A stretch of DNA of 64,000 nucleotides from Dokdonella sp. (GTDB lineage: Bacteria > Pseudomonadota > Gammaproteobacteria > Xanthomonadales > Rhodanobacteraceae): assembly GCF_017744955.1 (NCBI RefSeq), contig NZ_JAGIAG010000008.1:1-64000 (forward strand). The letters are read 5' to 3'. This document shows, piece by piece, positions 16,429-23,538 of this stretch. Below the pieces are notes generated by a model, which was not told where the DNA came from, made no database searches, and saw only the letters and a program-made list of their open reading frames with translations. How positions within the stretch are numbered: position 1 is the first letter of the stretch; every line of letters begins with the position of its first letter. The position numbers were made by a program, and so were the translations under genes.

Positions 16429-17208
16429 ATGGTCTTTGAGTACCTGCAAGGACAGGCGCTGGCGATCGCGCTGACGTTGCCGCGCATCGCGGCGGCGTTC
16501 CTGATCCTGCCGCTGATGACGCAGGAAACGGTGCCGGCCCTGGTGCGCAACAGCTTCTTCGTCAGCCTGGCGATCGTCGCCTATCCGATCGCTGCGGCGG
16601 CGTCGCCGAACACCGCGATGATGCAGAGCACCTGGGCGCTGATCGTGCTCAAGGAGATCTTCGTCGGCGCCGCGATCGGCTTCAGCTTCAGCGCCGTGTT
16701 CTGGGCGCTCGGCGCCGCCGGCAACGTGATCGACGTCAAGGTCGGCTCCTCGATGGCGAACGTGATGGACCCGATCTCGGGCCACCAGACCTCGCTGACC
16801 GGATTGTTCCTGTCGCAGTTCGGCATGTGGCTGTTCATGGCGACCGGCGCGTTCACGCTGTTCCTCGACATTTTGCTGTCGAGCTACAAGCTGTGGCCGG
16901 TCGGCAACGCGCTGCCGCCGCTGCACGCCGGCGGCATCGCCTTCTTCGCCGACCAGTTCAGTTATCTGATGACCGCCGTGCTGATGTTCTCGGCGCCGGC
17001 GCTGATCATCACCAGCCTGCTCGACATCGCGATGGGTCTGGTCAACCGCTACGCGCAGCAGCTCAACGTGTTCGCGCTGTCGATGCCGATCAAGGCCTGG
17101 CTGGCGACCTGGATGCTGCTGCTGTCGCTGGCGGCGATCGTCGAAGCGGTGGTACGCGCGATCGCCGGCAACTCGACGCTGCTGGAAGCGCTGAACAAGA
17201 TGCTGTGA
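16429..17208 (+). CDS. sctT: T3SS export apparatus protein SctT
   Basis: SctT (259 residues, FliR/YscT family) is the single-copy member of the export gate. It has about six membrane helices and the conserved stretch GAAIGFSFSAVFWALGAAGN, then DPISGHQTSLTGLFLSQFG, and PALIITSLLDIAMGLVNRYA near the C-terminus. The gene begins 42 bp after sctS and is the last of the plus-strand operon. It faces sctU, which is on the other strand, with 115 bp between the stops. Confidence 0.96.
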   Translation: MVFEYLQGQALAIALTLPRIAAAFLILPLMTQETVPALVRNSFFVSLAIVAYPIAAAASPNTAMMQSTWALIVLKEIFVGAAIGFSFSAVFWALGAAGNVIDVKVGSSMANVMDPISGHQTSLTGLFLSQFGMWLFMATGAFTLFLDILLSSYKLWPVGNALPPLHAGGIAFFADQFSYLMTAVLMFSAPALIITSLLDIAMGLVNRYAQQLNVFALSMPIKAWLATWMLLLSLAAIVEAVVRAIAGNSTLLEALNKML

Positions 17209-17323
17209 CGCCGGGCGGCACGTCGGCCGCTGCGGGCGACGACGGACCGCATCGGGTGGGACGCCACAGGAATACAGCGATCTTCCGCTCGGCGACGGGC
17301 GCGGAAATCGCGCACAGCCGTCC

Positions 17324-18394
17324 TCACTTGCCGTCGCGCTGCTCGCGCACGCTCTCGGCCCAACGCAGCAGCTCGGCGACCGCCTCGAAGAACTCGCTCG
17401 GCAGGTAGTCGTCGAGCTCCGCGCGTTCGTACAGGCCGCGCGCGAGATCGACGTTCTGCATCACCGGAACGCCCGCCTCCTCGGCGGCCTCGCGGATCAG
17501 CTTCGCCTCGTAGTCCTCGCCCTTGGCCACGATCATCGGCAGCTCGGTTTCGCCCGGCTCGTACAGGATCGCGATGGCGAGATGGGTGGGATTGGTCACG
17601 ACCACACTGGAGCGGCGCACGGAGGACAGCATGTTCTGCTGTGCCCACTCCTGATGCAACTGGCGGCGACGGCCCTTGATGTAGGGATCGCCCTCGTTTT
17701 CCTTCGTCTCCTGGCGGATGTCGCGGATGCTCATGCGCATCTTCTTCATGAAGGAGAAGCGCTGGTAGAACGCGTCCAGCGCCGAGAGGAAGAAGAACAC
17801 GAAGATGACCCAGATGCCGATGCGCGTGACGCTGGACCAGAGCAGCTCGCCCACCGCCGTCGGCTGGCCGAACGGCAGCGCGGCGATCTGCGGCAGGAAC
17901 GTGAACAGCACCGCGATGAAGATGCCGATCAGGGCGGAACTCTTGATGATCGCCTTGGCCACCTCGACCAGGTTGTCCTTCGAGAAGATCTTCTTGATCC
18001 CGGACATCGGATTGACGTGCTTGATGTCGGGCTTGACCTTCTTCGGCGCGAGCACCGGACCGCCCTGCAGGAAGTCGGTCAGCGTGGCGATGAACACCGC
18101 ACCGAACAGCAGCGGCAGGCAGATCCACAGGCCCGTCGACAGCGCCTCCCAGCCCAGCGCCGGGGCGACGATCGCGAACGGTTGCCCCATCGCGCTCATC
18201 GAGTGGTCGATCAGCGCGCCGACGCGCTGATTGATCGACGGCAGCATCAGCCAGATCAGCACCAGCCAGATCATGACCAGCACGGTGCTGGTCAGCTCCT
18301 TGCTCTTGCTGACGTCGCCGTCCTTGCGCGCCTTCTTCAGGCGCTGCGGAGTCGGCTTCTCGGTTCGGTTGCCGGTGTCGTTTTCTTCAGCCAT
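17324..18394 (-). CDS. sctU: T3SS export switch protein SctU
   Basis: SctU (356 residues, FlhB/YscU family) has an N-terminal EKPTPQRLKKARKDGDVSKS motif, four membrane helices (about 35-205), and a cytoplasmic domain whose NPTH sequence at about 268-271 cleaves itself between Asn and Pro to switch substrate class. The conserved linker VNPMSGIKKIFSKDNLVEVA is present. Unlike the usual sctRSTU order, this gene is on the opposite strand, convergent with sctT. It is followed downstream by no close gene; upstream lies a small accessory gene 31 bp away. Confidence 0.97.
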   Translation of the reverse strand: MAEENDTGNRTEKPTPQRLKKARKDGDVSKSKELTSTVLVMIWLVLIWLMLPSINQRVGALIDHSMSAMGQPFAIVAPALGWEALSTGLWICLPLLFGAVFIATLTDFLQGGPVLAPKKVKPDIKHVNPMSGIKKIFSKDNLVEVAKAIIKSSALIGIFIAVLFTFLPQIAALPFGQPTAVGELLWSSVTRIGIWVIFVFFFLSALDAFYQRFSFMKKMRMSIRDIRQETKENEGDPYIKGRRRQLHQEWAQQNMLSSVRRSSVVVTNPTHLAIAILYEPGETELPMIVAKGEDYEAKLIREAAEEAGVPVMQNVDLARGLYERAELDDYLPSEFFEAVAELLRWAESVREQRDGK

Positions 18395-18425
18395 GGCAGG
18401 CTCATCGGATGCGGACGAGCCGCGC

Positions 18426-18980
18426 TCAGGCGCGCGCCATGCCCGACGCGGTCAGCCGCGTCTTGCGCAGGTTGATGCCGCGCTGGTTCAGCAGGTTCCT
18501 CTGCGCGGACTCGGCCATTTCCTTCAGCTTCGCCTTGTCGCCGGATGCGCGCGCGGCCTGCTGCGCTTCCAGCGTCAGCACGGTCTCGTACATCAGCGCT
18601 TCGCCCATCAGCTGGCGCTGCGCCGGGTCGGCGGCCTGCGGGCTGGCGGCGATCAGCGTCAGAAGCTGGCGCGACAACGCCGTGGCGACGTCGCGCCCGG
18701 GCAGCGTAGTATCGTGCACGACCGTCCACATGGCGATCAGATGCCCGGCCAAGAGGTCCGGCAGGTTGTCCGGCACCAGACCGAGGTCGCCGAGCTGACG
18801 CAGGAATTCGGCGTGCACGTCGCGCGAGTTCAGCTCGCGCTCGACCATTGCCGGATCGAGATGGGCGCGCGACTGCAACGTGTCGAGCAGCTCCTTGCGA
18901 ACCTGCGCCGACAGCGCCGGATCCACGCCGATCGCGAACGGATGCTCCGCCGCGCCATTGCCATTCTGTCCCGTCGCCAT
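18426..18980 (-). CDS. T3SS-locus protein of unknown function, paralogue of the 19694-20458 product
   Basis: This 184-residue protein has no signal peptide or membrane helix. Its pattern recurs in the neighbouring secreted-type protein: a VRKELL helix, then LGLVPDNLPDLLAGHLIAMW, then an AADPAQRQLMGEALMYETVL helix, and a C-terminal LTASG(M)xR ending. The shared spacing suggests a common fold (possibly the DUF6683 group, not verified). ATG 18980 was chosen; the longer open frame upstream lies inside the GNAT gene. It is 31 bp upstream of sctU and 4 bp downstream of the GNAT gene, so it is probably cotranscribed. A role as chaperone, effector or assembly factor is unknown. Confidence 0.7.
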   Translation of the reverse strand: MATGQNGNGAAEHPFAIGVDPALSAQVRKELLDTLQSRAHLDPAMVERELNSRDVHAEFLRQLGDLGLVPDNLPDLLAGHLIAMWTVVHDTTLPGRDVATALSRQLLTLIAASPQAADPAQRQLMGEALMYETVLTLEAQQAARASGDKAKLKEMAESAQRNLLNQRGINLRKTRLTASGMARA

Positions 18981-18984
18981 CCGC

Positions 18985-19566
18985 TCACCCCTCCGATGCT
19001 TGAATGATGTCGTGTTGCCGCCGCTGCGCAAGCCAGGCGTCGTAGCGCAAGACGTGGCGCAACGCCGGATTGCCGAAATGGAGCGTTTCGCCGTCGACCT
19101 CGAAGCCGAGCCGGCGCAGGATCGCCGGCACCGCGGTGTTGCGCGGATGGCACAAGCCGACCAGATACGGCAGACCGACGTTCGAGAACGCATGGTCGCA
19201 CAGCGCACGCGCGCCTTCGACCGAATACAGCCGTCCCCAGACTTCGCGCAGCAGGCGCGTGCCGAGCTCGACCTCGTCGCTGCCCTCGATCGGCGCCAGC
19301 GCGAACACGCCGACGAAGCGGCCGCTGCGGTCGCTCGTGTGCCAGACGCCCAGTCCGGGGCGCAGCAAGTAGTCCCTATTTGCATGAAAGACGATCTTGG
19401 CGACGCCGAGGTAGTCCGTCGGACACGGTTCGACCAGCCAGCGCGCGACCTCCGGATCCTGGTTCAACTCGGTCAACGCCGGAATGTCCGTCATGCGCAG
19501 GCCGCGCAGGACGAGGCGGCGCGTGCGCAGGAATTCCGTGCCGGGGAAATCTTGGGATGCTTGCAT
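18985..19566 (-). CDS. GNAT N-acetyltransferase (RimJ/RimL type) in the T3SS locus
   Basis: This 193-residue single-domain acetyltransferase has an N-terminal strand FLRTRRLVLRGLRMTDIPAL, core strands GRFVGVFALAPI and VELGTRLLREVWGRLYSVEG (acetyl-CoA binding region), and NTAVPAILRRLGFE near the C-terminus. RimJ/RimL relatives acetylate protein N-termini or small molecules. It sits between two T3SS accessory genes, 4 bp upstream of the next, and could modify a T3SS component or effector. It is equally possible that it is an unrelated passenger. The substrate cannot be read from the sequence. Confidence 0.85.
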   Translation of the reverse strand: MQASQDFPGTEFLRTRRLVLRGLRMTDIPALTELNQDPEVARWLVEPCPTDYLGVAKIVFHANRDYLLRPGLGVWHTSDRSGRFVGVFALAPIEGSDEVELGTRLLREVWGRLYSVEGARALCDHAFSNVGLPYLVGLCHPRNTAVPAILRRLGFEVDGETLHFGNPALRHVLRYDAWLAQRRQHDIIQASEG

Positions 19567-19693
19567 GCGCCGGTCCGATTGAAGGGTCTGCCGCGCGCGG
19601 ACGCGGCGCAGACCCGCCGCCGTCTTCCGCCGTGGATCCGGCTGTCGTCCTGCGATCTCGCCGGCGTGAACGAAACGGGTACCGCGGTTCTCC

Positions 19694-20458
19694 TCAGCGC
19701 TGGACCAGGCCGTCGCTGGTCAGCGCCATCCGGCGCAATCGATCCCCGCTCTGGACGGAGCCCTTGTCGATCGCCGCGGCCAAGGTATCCATCAGTTCCG
19801 GACGTCCCTGCGCCGCCTCGTCGCGCACCGTGACCATCACGCACGTCTGGTACATCATCGTCTCGGCGACCACCTGCCGCTGCTGCGCATCGTCGAGCCG
19901 GCCCGCAAGGGTATCGCGAAGCTGCCGCCGCACGCCCTGCACTTGCGCGACCTGCGGCAACTCGACCTGCCGGTTCGCGCCCATCCACATCATGACCGTG
20001 TAGGCCGTCATGACGTCGGCGAAATCGTCCGCGCGCAAGCCGTACGGCGTGACGACGCGCGAGAAGGTCGTACGGATGTTGCCGAAACGCCGATCGAGAT
20101 CGTCGGCCACGGCCTGTCCGCTGCTCTCGGCGATGCCGGATAGAAAGGTTCGCCGCACCTGGTCGGACACCGCCGCATTTCGTCCGAGGCTGAAATCCAG
20201 CGCGGACGTGCCTTGCCAATCGGAAGCCCTCGATTGTCCGATGCCGCTGCTTCGGGGCGTCGACATCGACGTCGATGTCGATGAATTGTGCTTCAGCGCT
20301 TCCCGCGTAGCGCCGATCATGCCGAGCATATTGGCGTTGCCCATGTAGATCGGCGTCATCGTCTGCGGCACCGACGCGAGGCCTTGCGCCGACACCGGCG
20401 CCGCGACGAGGCACGCGAGCAGAGCGACCAGCCGCCATTGGATTCGAGCACTGTGCAT
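19694..20458 (-). CDS. Exported protein of unknown function, paralogue of the 18426-18980 product
   Basis: This 254-residue protein has a clear Sec signal peptide (RLVALLACLVAAPVSAQG), so it acts in the periplasm or outside. After a Ser/Thr-rich linker (about 60-80) the domain from about 95 to 254 repeats the pattern of the cytosolic neighbour: VRRTFLSGI, YGLRADDFADVMTAYTVMMW, DDAQQRQVVAETMMYQTCVM, and LRRMALTSDGLVQR at the end. It lies 127 bp upstream of the GNAT gene and just after the terminator of the harpin-like gene. I do not recognise a function. A periplasmic T3SS accessory role is conceivable. Confidence 0.72.
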   Translation of the reverse strand: MHSARIQWRLVALLACLVAAPVSAQGLASVPQTMTPIYMGNANMLGMIGATREALKHNSSTSTSMSTPRSSGIGQSRASDWQGTSALDFSLGRNAAVSDQVRRTFLSGIAESSGQAVADDLDRRFGNIRTTFSRVVTPYGLRADDFADVMTAYTVMMWMGANRQVELPQVAQVQGVRRQLRDTLAGRLDDAQQRQVVAETMMYQTCVMVTVRDEAAQGRPELMDTLAAAIDKGSVQSGDRLRRMALTSDGLVQR

Positions 20459-20467
20459 GTCGAGCCC

Positions 20468-20507
20468 TCCATAAAAAATGCCAAGATCGCTTGCGCGATC
20501 TTGGCAT
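20468..20507 (-). terminator. Rho-independent terminator after the harpin-like gene
   Basis: On the minus strand TGCCAAGATCGC pairs with GCGATCTTGGCA around a 4-nt loop (20479-20506) and is followed by TTTTTT. It lies about 35 bp past the stop of the harpin-like gene and immediately upstream of the exported-protein gene, so it separates the two units. Confidence 0.88.
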
Positions 20508-20539
20508 CGAATGCGTAAACCGATCGTAAAACGATGGAT

Positions 20540-21271
20540 TTACTGGCTGCGCGCCAAGGTGCTGAGCGCCTGGCCCACCGCCGACAGCGCGGTCTGCACC
20601 GCGGTCGACAGGAACTGCATCTTCTGCGACTCGCCCATCAGCTTGGTCTGGGTCTCGGCGTTCTTCTTGTCGTCGCCCTGGCCGATCTGATCCGACAGAG
20701 CCTTGACCTTGTCGGCCTGCTTCTGCATTTCCTTGCCGAGCGCCTTGGCCATCGCCATGAAGAAGTCGTCACCGCTCGAATCGCTCGAGCTGTCGACGCC
20801 GCCCGTACCCGCGCTGCCTTCCGCACCGCTGGCGCCGCCGCCGCCCGTGGCACCGCCACCGCCGCTCGCGCCTTCGCCGCCGCGACCGCCACGGCTGCCT
20901 TTGCCGTTCTGCACGGTGTCCTGCATCATCTGGTTGACGAAATCCGTGATCGCCTTCTTCAGGTCGTCGATCGCACGATTGAGATCGCCCACCTGGCTCG
21001 GCGTACCGCCGCCGACCTGAGCAATGAAGTCGTTGACCGTGCGCGCGAGGTCGCCGCCCGCCTGGTTGCCGAGGAGCTGCTGACCCGCCTGCTGCGCCTG
21101 CTGGCTGACATTGCCGAGCTGCTGGCCGACCTGCTGCAGGACCTGACCGGCCACCTGCTGCAGAACCTGTCCGAGAACCTGTCCGACGATCGCGCCAATC
21201 GGGCCGCCGAACATGCCGCCGACTACTCCCGCGATTCCGCTCAGAAGACCACCGCCGCCACCGATACTCAT
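20540..21271 (-). CDS. Glycine-rich harpin-like protein with a needle-like C-terminus
   Basis: This 243-residue protein has no Cys, no Trp and no signal peptide. The first 35 residues are Gly-rich and hydrophobic (GGMFGGPIGAIVG); residues 30-75 are Gln-rich helix. A Gly/Ser linker of about 45 residues follows, and then a C-terminal domain (about 170-243) with MAMAKALGKEMQKQADKVKA and KMQFLSTAVQTALS. This last domain resembles the needle-like protein at 6226-6579. Composition recalls harpins and filament proteins such as EspA, which are T3SS-secreted. ATG 21271 has GAGGAG at good spacing. It has its own promoter dyad and a strong terminator, consistent with high expression. Confidence 0.68.
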   Translation of the reverse strand: MSIGGGGGLLSGIAGVVGGMFGGPIGAIVGQVLGQVLQQVAGQVLQQVGQQLGNVSQQAQQAGQQLLGNQAGGDLARTVNDFIAQVGGGTPSQVGDLNRAIDDLKKAITDFVNQMMQDTVQNGKGSRGGRGGEGASGGGGATGGGGASGAEGSAGTGGVDSSSDSSGDDFFMAMAKALGKEMQKQADKVKALSDQIGQGDDKKNAETQTKLMGESQKMQFLSTAVQTALSAVGQALSTLARSQ

Positions 21272-21424
21272 GACCATCTCCTCATGTGATGTTGATTTTG
21301 CAAACAGGGCTTGGGGGAGCCGGTCTGTTCGCCGTTGACTTCGGGATGCCTTTTGGAGCGCCCCTCCCACATACCGCTTTCGTCTTCGGCGCAGACTTTG
21401 CCGCGCCGCGCGGCGGCGAGTAAC

Positions 21425-21456
21425 TAGGTCGAACCCTAGCTTAGGGTTTACCCCAA
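21425..21456 (-). promoter_or_regulatory. T3SS promoter dyad, copy C
   Basis: AACCCTA (21432-21438) and TAGGGTT (21442-21448) form a perfect 7-bp inverted repeat with a 3-nt spacer. On the minus strand, 21453-21441 reads GGGTAAACCCTAA. The site is 160-180 bp upstream of the harpin-like gene. It is the closest match to copy A in both half-sites and flanks. Confidence 0.62.
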
Positions 21457-21543
21457 GAGGTCGCGGAGCATCTGAGGCGCGCGTCCAGCCGCCGCGGCCG
21501 AGCGCGGATGCGGATCGGAGAGGCGTGAAATGCGACCGCTTTC

Positions 21544-22203
21544 TTACAGGTCGCGCAGGATCCAGCCGCGCGGAATCGCCTGCATGCCGCCTTCGTGGGC
21601 AGTCGCGGTGCGGGCGACGTCGGCCGGTGCGGAATCGGCGCTCCAGGACTTCGCGATCGCGGCCAGCGCGTCGCGCGTGACGCGGGTGTAGGCACCCTCG
21701 AGTTCGCTGCGGCTGTCGGCGTCGAGCTTGGCCGGATACAGGCGGCGCAGTTCGGCGCTGTGGTTGCACAGCTCGATCAGCAGCGCCAGCGTCTGTGCGT
21801 AGTGCTTCTCGTCGAGTTGCGGCAGCTGCGTGCGCTGCGCGTACCAGGCGGTGAGGAATTCGATCGGGCCGAGCTGGCGTCGCGGCGCGGACTCGCCGGC
21901 CTCGGCTTCGCCGCTGCCGAGATTCGAGCCGCCCCAGGAGGCGATCTGCCCGCTCGGCAGATCCATGCGATTCAAGGCGAGCACCAGCGCGTCGGCGACC
22001 GCGGTCTTGGCGACGTCGTCGTCGCTCTCGGCGATGATGACGAGCAATTTCAGGAAGACCGGATACGCGCCGTCGCCGAGGCGCCGCGCCAATCGCTTCA
22101 GGATGGCGAGGCGATATTCCGGATTGCGCTCGCTGCGCAGCGCTCCGGCAAGACGAGCGGCGGTTTCACGCAAACGGGTGGGGGTGAAAATCTCGGTCGA
22201 CAT
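21544..22203 (-). CDS. Unknown helical protein of the T3SS locus
   Basis: This 219-residue protein has no signal or membrane segment. Residues 1-80 are regular helices (RNPEYRLAILKRLARRLGDG, AYPVFLKLLVIIAESDDDVA) that look HEAT-like. A Gly/Glu/Ser linker follows at about 100-115, then a second helical part, FLTAWYAQRTQLPQL and LALLIELCNHSAELRRLYPA. I do not recognise a family. Its position, 52 bp downstream of a dyad-controlled small gene and ahead of the harpin-like gene, suggests a cytosolic T3SS accessory role such as a chaperone. That is inference. Confidence 0.65.
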   Translation of the reverse strand: MSTEIFTPTRLRETAARLAGALRSERNPEYRLAILKRLARRLGDGAYPVFLKLLVIIAESDDDVAKTAVADALVLALNRMDLPSGQIASWGGSNLGSGEAEAGESAPRRQLGPIEFLTAWYAQRTQLPQLDEKHYAQTLALLIELCNHSAELRRLYPAKLDADSRSELEGAYTRVTRDALAAIAKSWSADSAPADVARTATAHEGGMQAIPRGWILRDL

Positions 22204-22255
22204 GAGCCTGCGTCCGCGAACCGGCGGCGCGCGTCGGGACCGATCAATCGGTGTT

Positions 22256-22537
22256 TCAGGCCAGCGCCGCCAGAATGTAGTTTACATCGCGCTCGACATT
22301 GGCGATCAGATCGGGACCGTGCGCATAGGCCGAGGGACTGCTCTGCGGAAGACTGCGCGAGGCGCCGCCCTCCCAGACATCCGCTGCCAGCACCGCCTCT
22401 CCGTCGAACGAGGCACCTGCCGAAGTGCCTGCACCGCGCGCATCGCCCAGGCCTCTGATGCCGCCCTGTGCGATGCCGGCGCCTTGCGGCAGATTCAGCG
22501 ATGTGAGGCCCGGCAGATCCGGGGCTCTGATGCTCAT
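22256..22537 (-). CDS. Small unknown protein at the T3SS locus boundary
   Basis: This 93-residue protein is rich in Gly, Ala, Pro and Ser, with no Cys or signal peptide. It ends in a short amphipathic helix, GPDLIANVERDVNYILAALA. Composition and size suit a small secreted T3SS protein, but no family was recognised. Its promoter region holds dyad copy D at 65-80 bp, and the next gene follows after 52 bp. It is the last gene of the locus on this side. Confidence 0.6.
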   Translation of the reverse strand: MSIRAPDLPGLTSLNLPQGAGIAQGGIRGLGDARGAGTSAGASFDGEAVLAADVWEGGASRSLPQSSPSAYAHGPDLIANVERDVNYILAALA

Positions 22538-22598
22538 GGCGTTCGACCAGAAGGTTTCGAGGTTGTGACGATTCTAGTCCGTTCCCCGGCCGGCAGTA

Positions 22599-22616
22599 TC
22601 GGGGGAAACCCTAGGG
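22599..22616 (-). promoter_or_regulatory. T3SS promoter dyad, copy D
   Basis: On the minus strand, 22611-22599 reads GGGTTTCCCCCGA, adjoining an 8-bp palindrome CCCTAGGG (22609-22616). It is 62-79 bp upstream of the small gene starting at 22537. It is the most divergent of the four copies. Confidence 0.5.
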
Positions 22617-22806
22617 CGCGGGATTGTCCTTCCCTGCCCGGAGGCGGCGGACAAGCCACTGACTGGAAAAGAGTTTATTGCAATCTCGCCATCAACGCAC
22701 GAGCGCGCGACGGCCCGATTCCGCGTACCGAGTACATTTTTTCAAAAACCAACCCCGACGGGAACCACGGCGCGTTGCAGCCGATGGTTTCCACAGGGAG
22801 CAGACC

Positions 22807-23475
22807 ATGGCTACGCAACTCGCCTCGTTTCCCGCAGCGACCTTCGACTGGCGCCGCGTCGGCGCATTCAGCACCAGCCTCGCGGCGCATCTCGTCGCGT
22901 TCGCGCTGGTCCTGATTCCACTGGCCCCGCCGCTCGAACGCAGCCTGCAACGCGCCATCGAGGTGACCTTCCTCGAAGCGCCGCCGCCTCCGCCGAAGTT
23001 TCCACCGCCGCCCGAACCCGAGCCGCTGCGCAAACCGCCGCCGCGCGCGACCCCCGCGCCCTTGCCGCCCAAGCCCCCAGCCCCGGTCGCCGTGACGGAG
23101 GCGCCGAGTCCGGTGACGATACCGGCCGCGATCGTGCCGACGGCGCCGACCGCCGTCGACATCGCTCCGGCGACCGAACCTTCCGCGCCGGCCGGCGAAA
23201 CGCGTCGGCTCGCCTACGACGGCGACCTGCGTTTGCGCTACCCGGCAGTGTCGGTTCGCGCGCGGGAACAAGGCACCGTCGTGCTGCGCGTGCTGGTCGA
23301 CGCGGACGGCCGCGTCGAACGCGTCGAGATCGAGCGCAGCTCGGGCTACGCCAAACTCGACGCCGCCGGGCGCGACGCCGTGCTGCGCGGACGCTTCAAG
23401 CCGGTGCTGATCGACGGCAAGCCGACGCCGGCCTGGGGCCTGGTGCCGATCGAGTTCCGCCTCGATCGCGCCTGA
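22807..23475 (+). CDS. Energy transducer TonB-family protein
   Basis: This 222-residue protein has an N-terminal inner-membrane anchor (LAAHLVAFALVLIPLAPPL, about 24-42), a long Pro-rich periplasmic spacer (about 58-120), and a TonB C-terminal domain: YPAVSVRAREQGTVVLRVLV, DADGRVERVEIERSSGY and a PAWGLVPIEFRL ending. TonB proteins carry proton-motive energy from ExbB/ExbD to outer-membrane receptors. No exbB or exbD is adjacent. ATG 22807 follows GGGAGCAG. This gene marks the return to ordinary chromosome beside the T3SS locus. Confidence 0.9.
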   Translation: MATQLASFPAATFDWRRVGAFSTSLAAHLVAFALVLIPLAPPLERSLQRAIEVTFLEAPPPPPKFPPPPEPEPLRKPPPRATPAPLPPKPPAPVAVTEAPSPVTIPAAIVPTAPTAVDIAPATEPSAPAGETRRLAYDGDLRLRYPAVSVRAREQGTVVLRVLVDADGRVERVEIERSSGYAKLDAAGRDAVLRGRFKPVLIDGKPTPAWGLVPIEFRLDRA

Positions 23476-23497
23476 CGGCACCTCGGTTAGAGTAGGA

Positions 23498-23521
23498 GTG
23501 CCGCTGCTCGGAAAGCGGCAC
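23498..23521. terminator. Hairpin between tonB-like and DUF456 genes
   Basis: GTGCCGCT (23498-23505) pairs with AGCGGCAC (23514-23521) around an 8-nt loop, 22 bp after the tonB-like stop. There is no T tract, so its role as terminator is uncertain. Confidence 0.35.
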
Positions 23522-23538
23522 CGCCGGAGTCCTCGCGC

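Noticed and set aside
1-22537. Interpretation of the secretion locus as flagellar
   Set aside because: A secretin (SctC), an SctJ lipoprotein with a C-terminal helix, SctK, SctO, SctP and an NPTH-bearing SctU are present, and there are no hook, filament or motor genes. Only the FliO-like gene is flagellar in type.
22538-22806. A tRNA or attachment site marking island integration
   Set aside because: The right border of the T3SS locus has no tRNA fold, integrase or direct repeat that I can see, so an island boundary cannot be supported.
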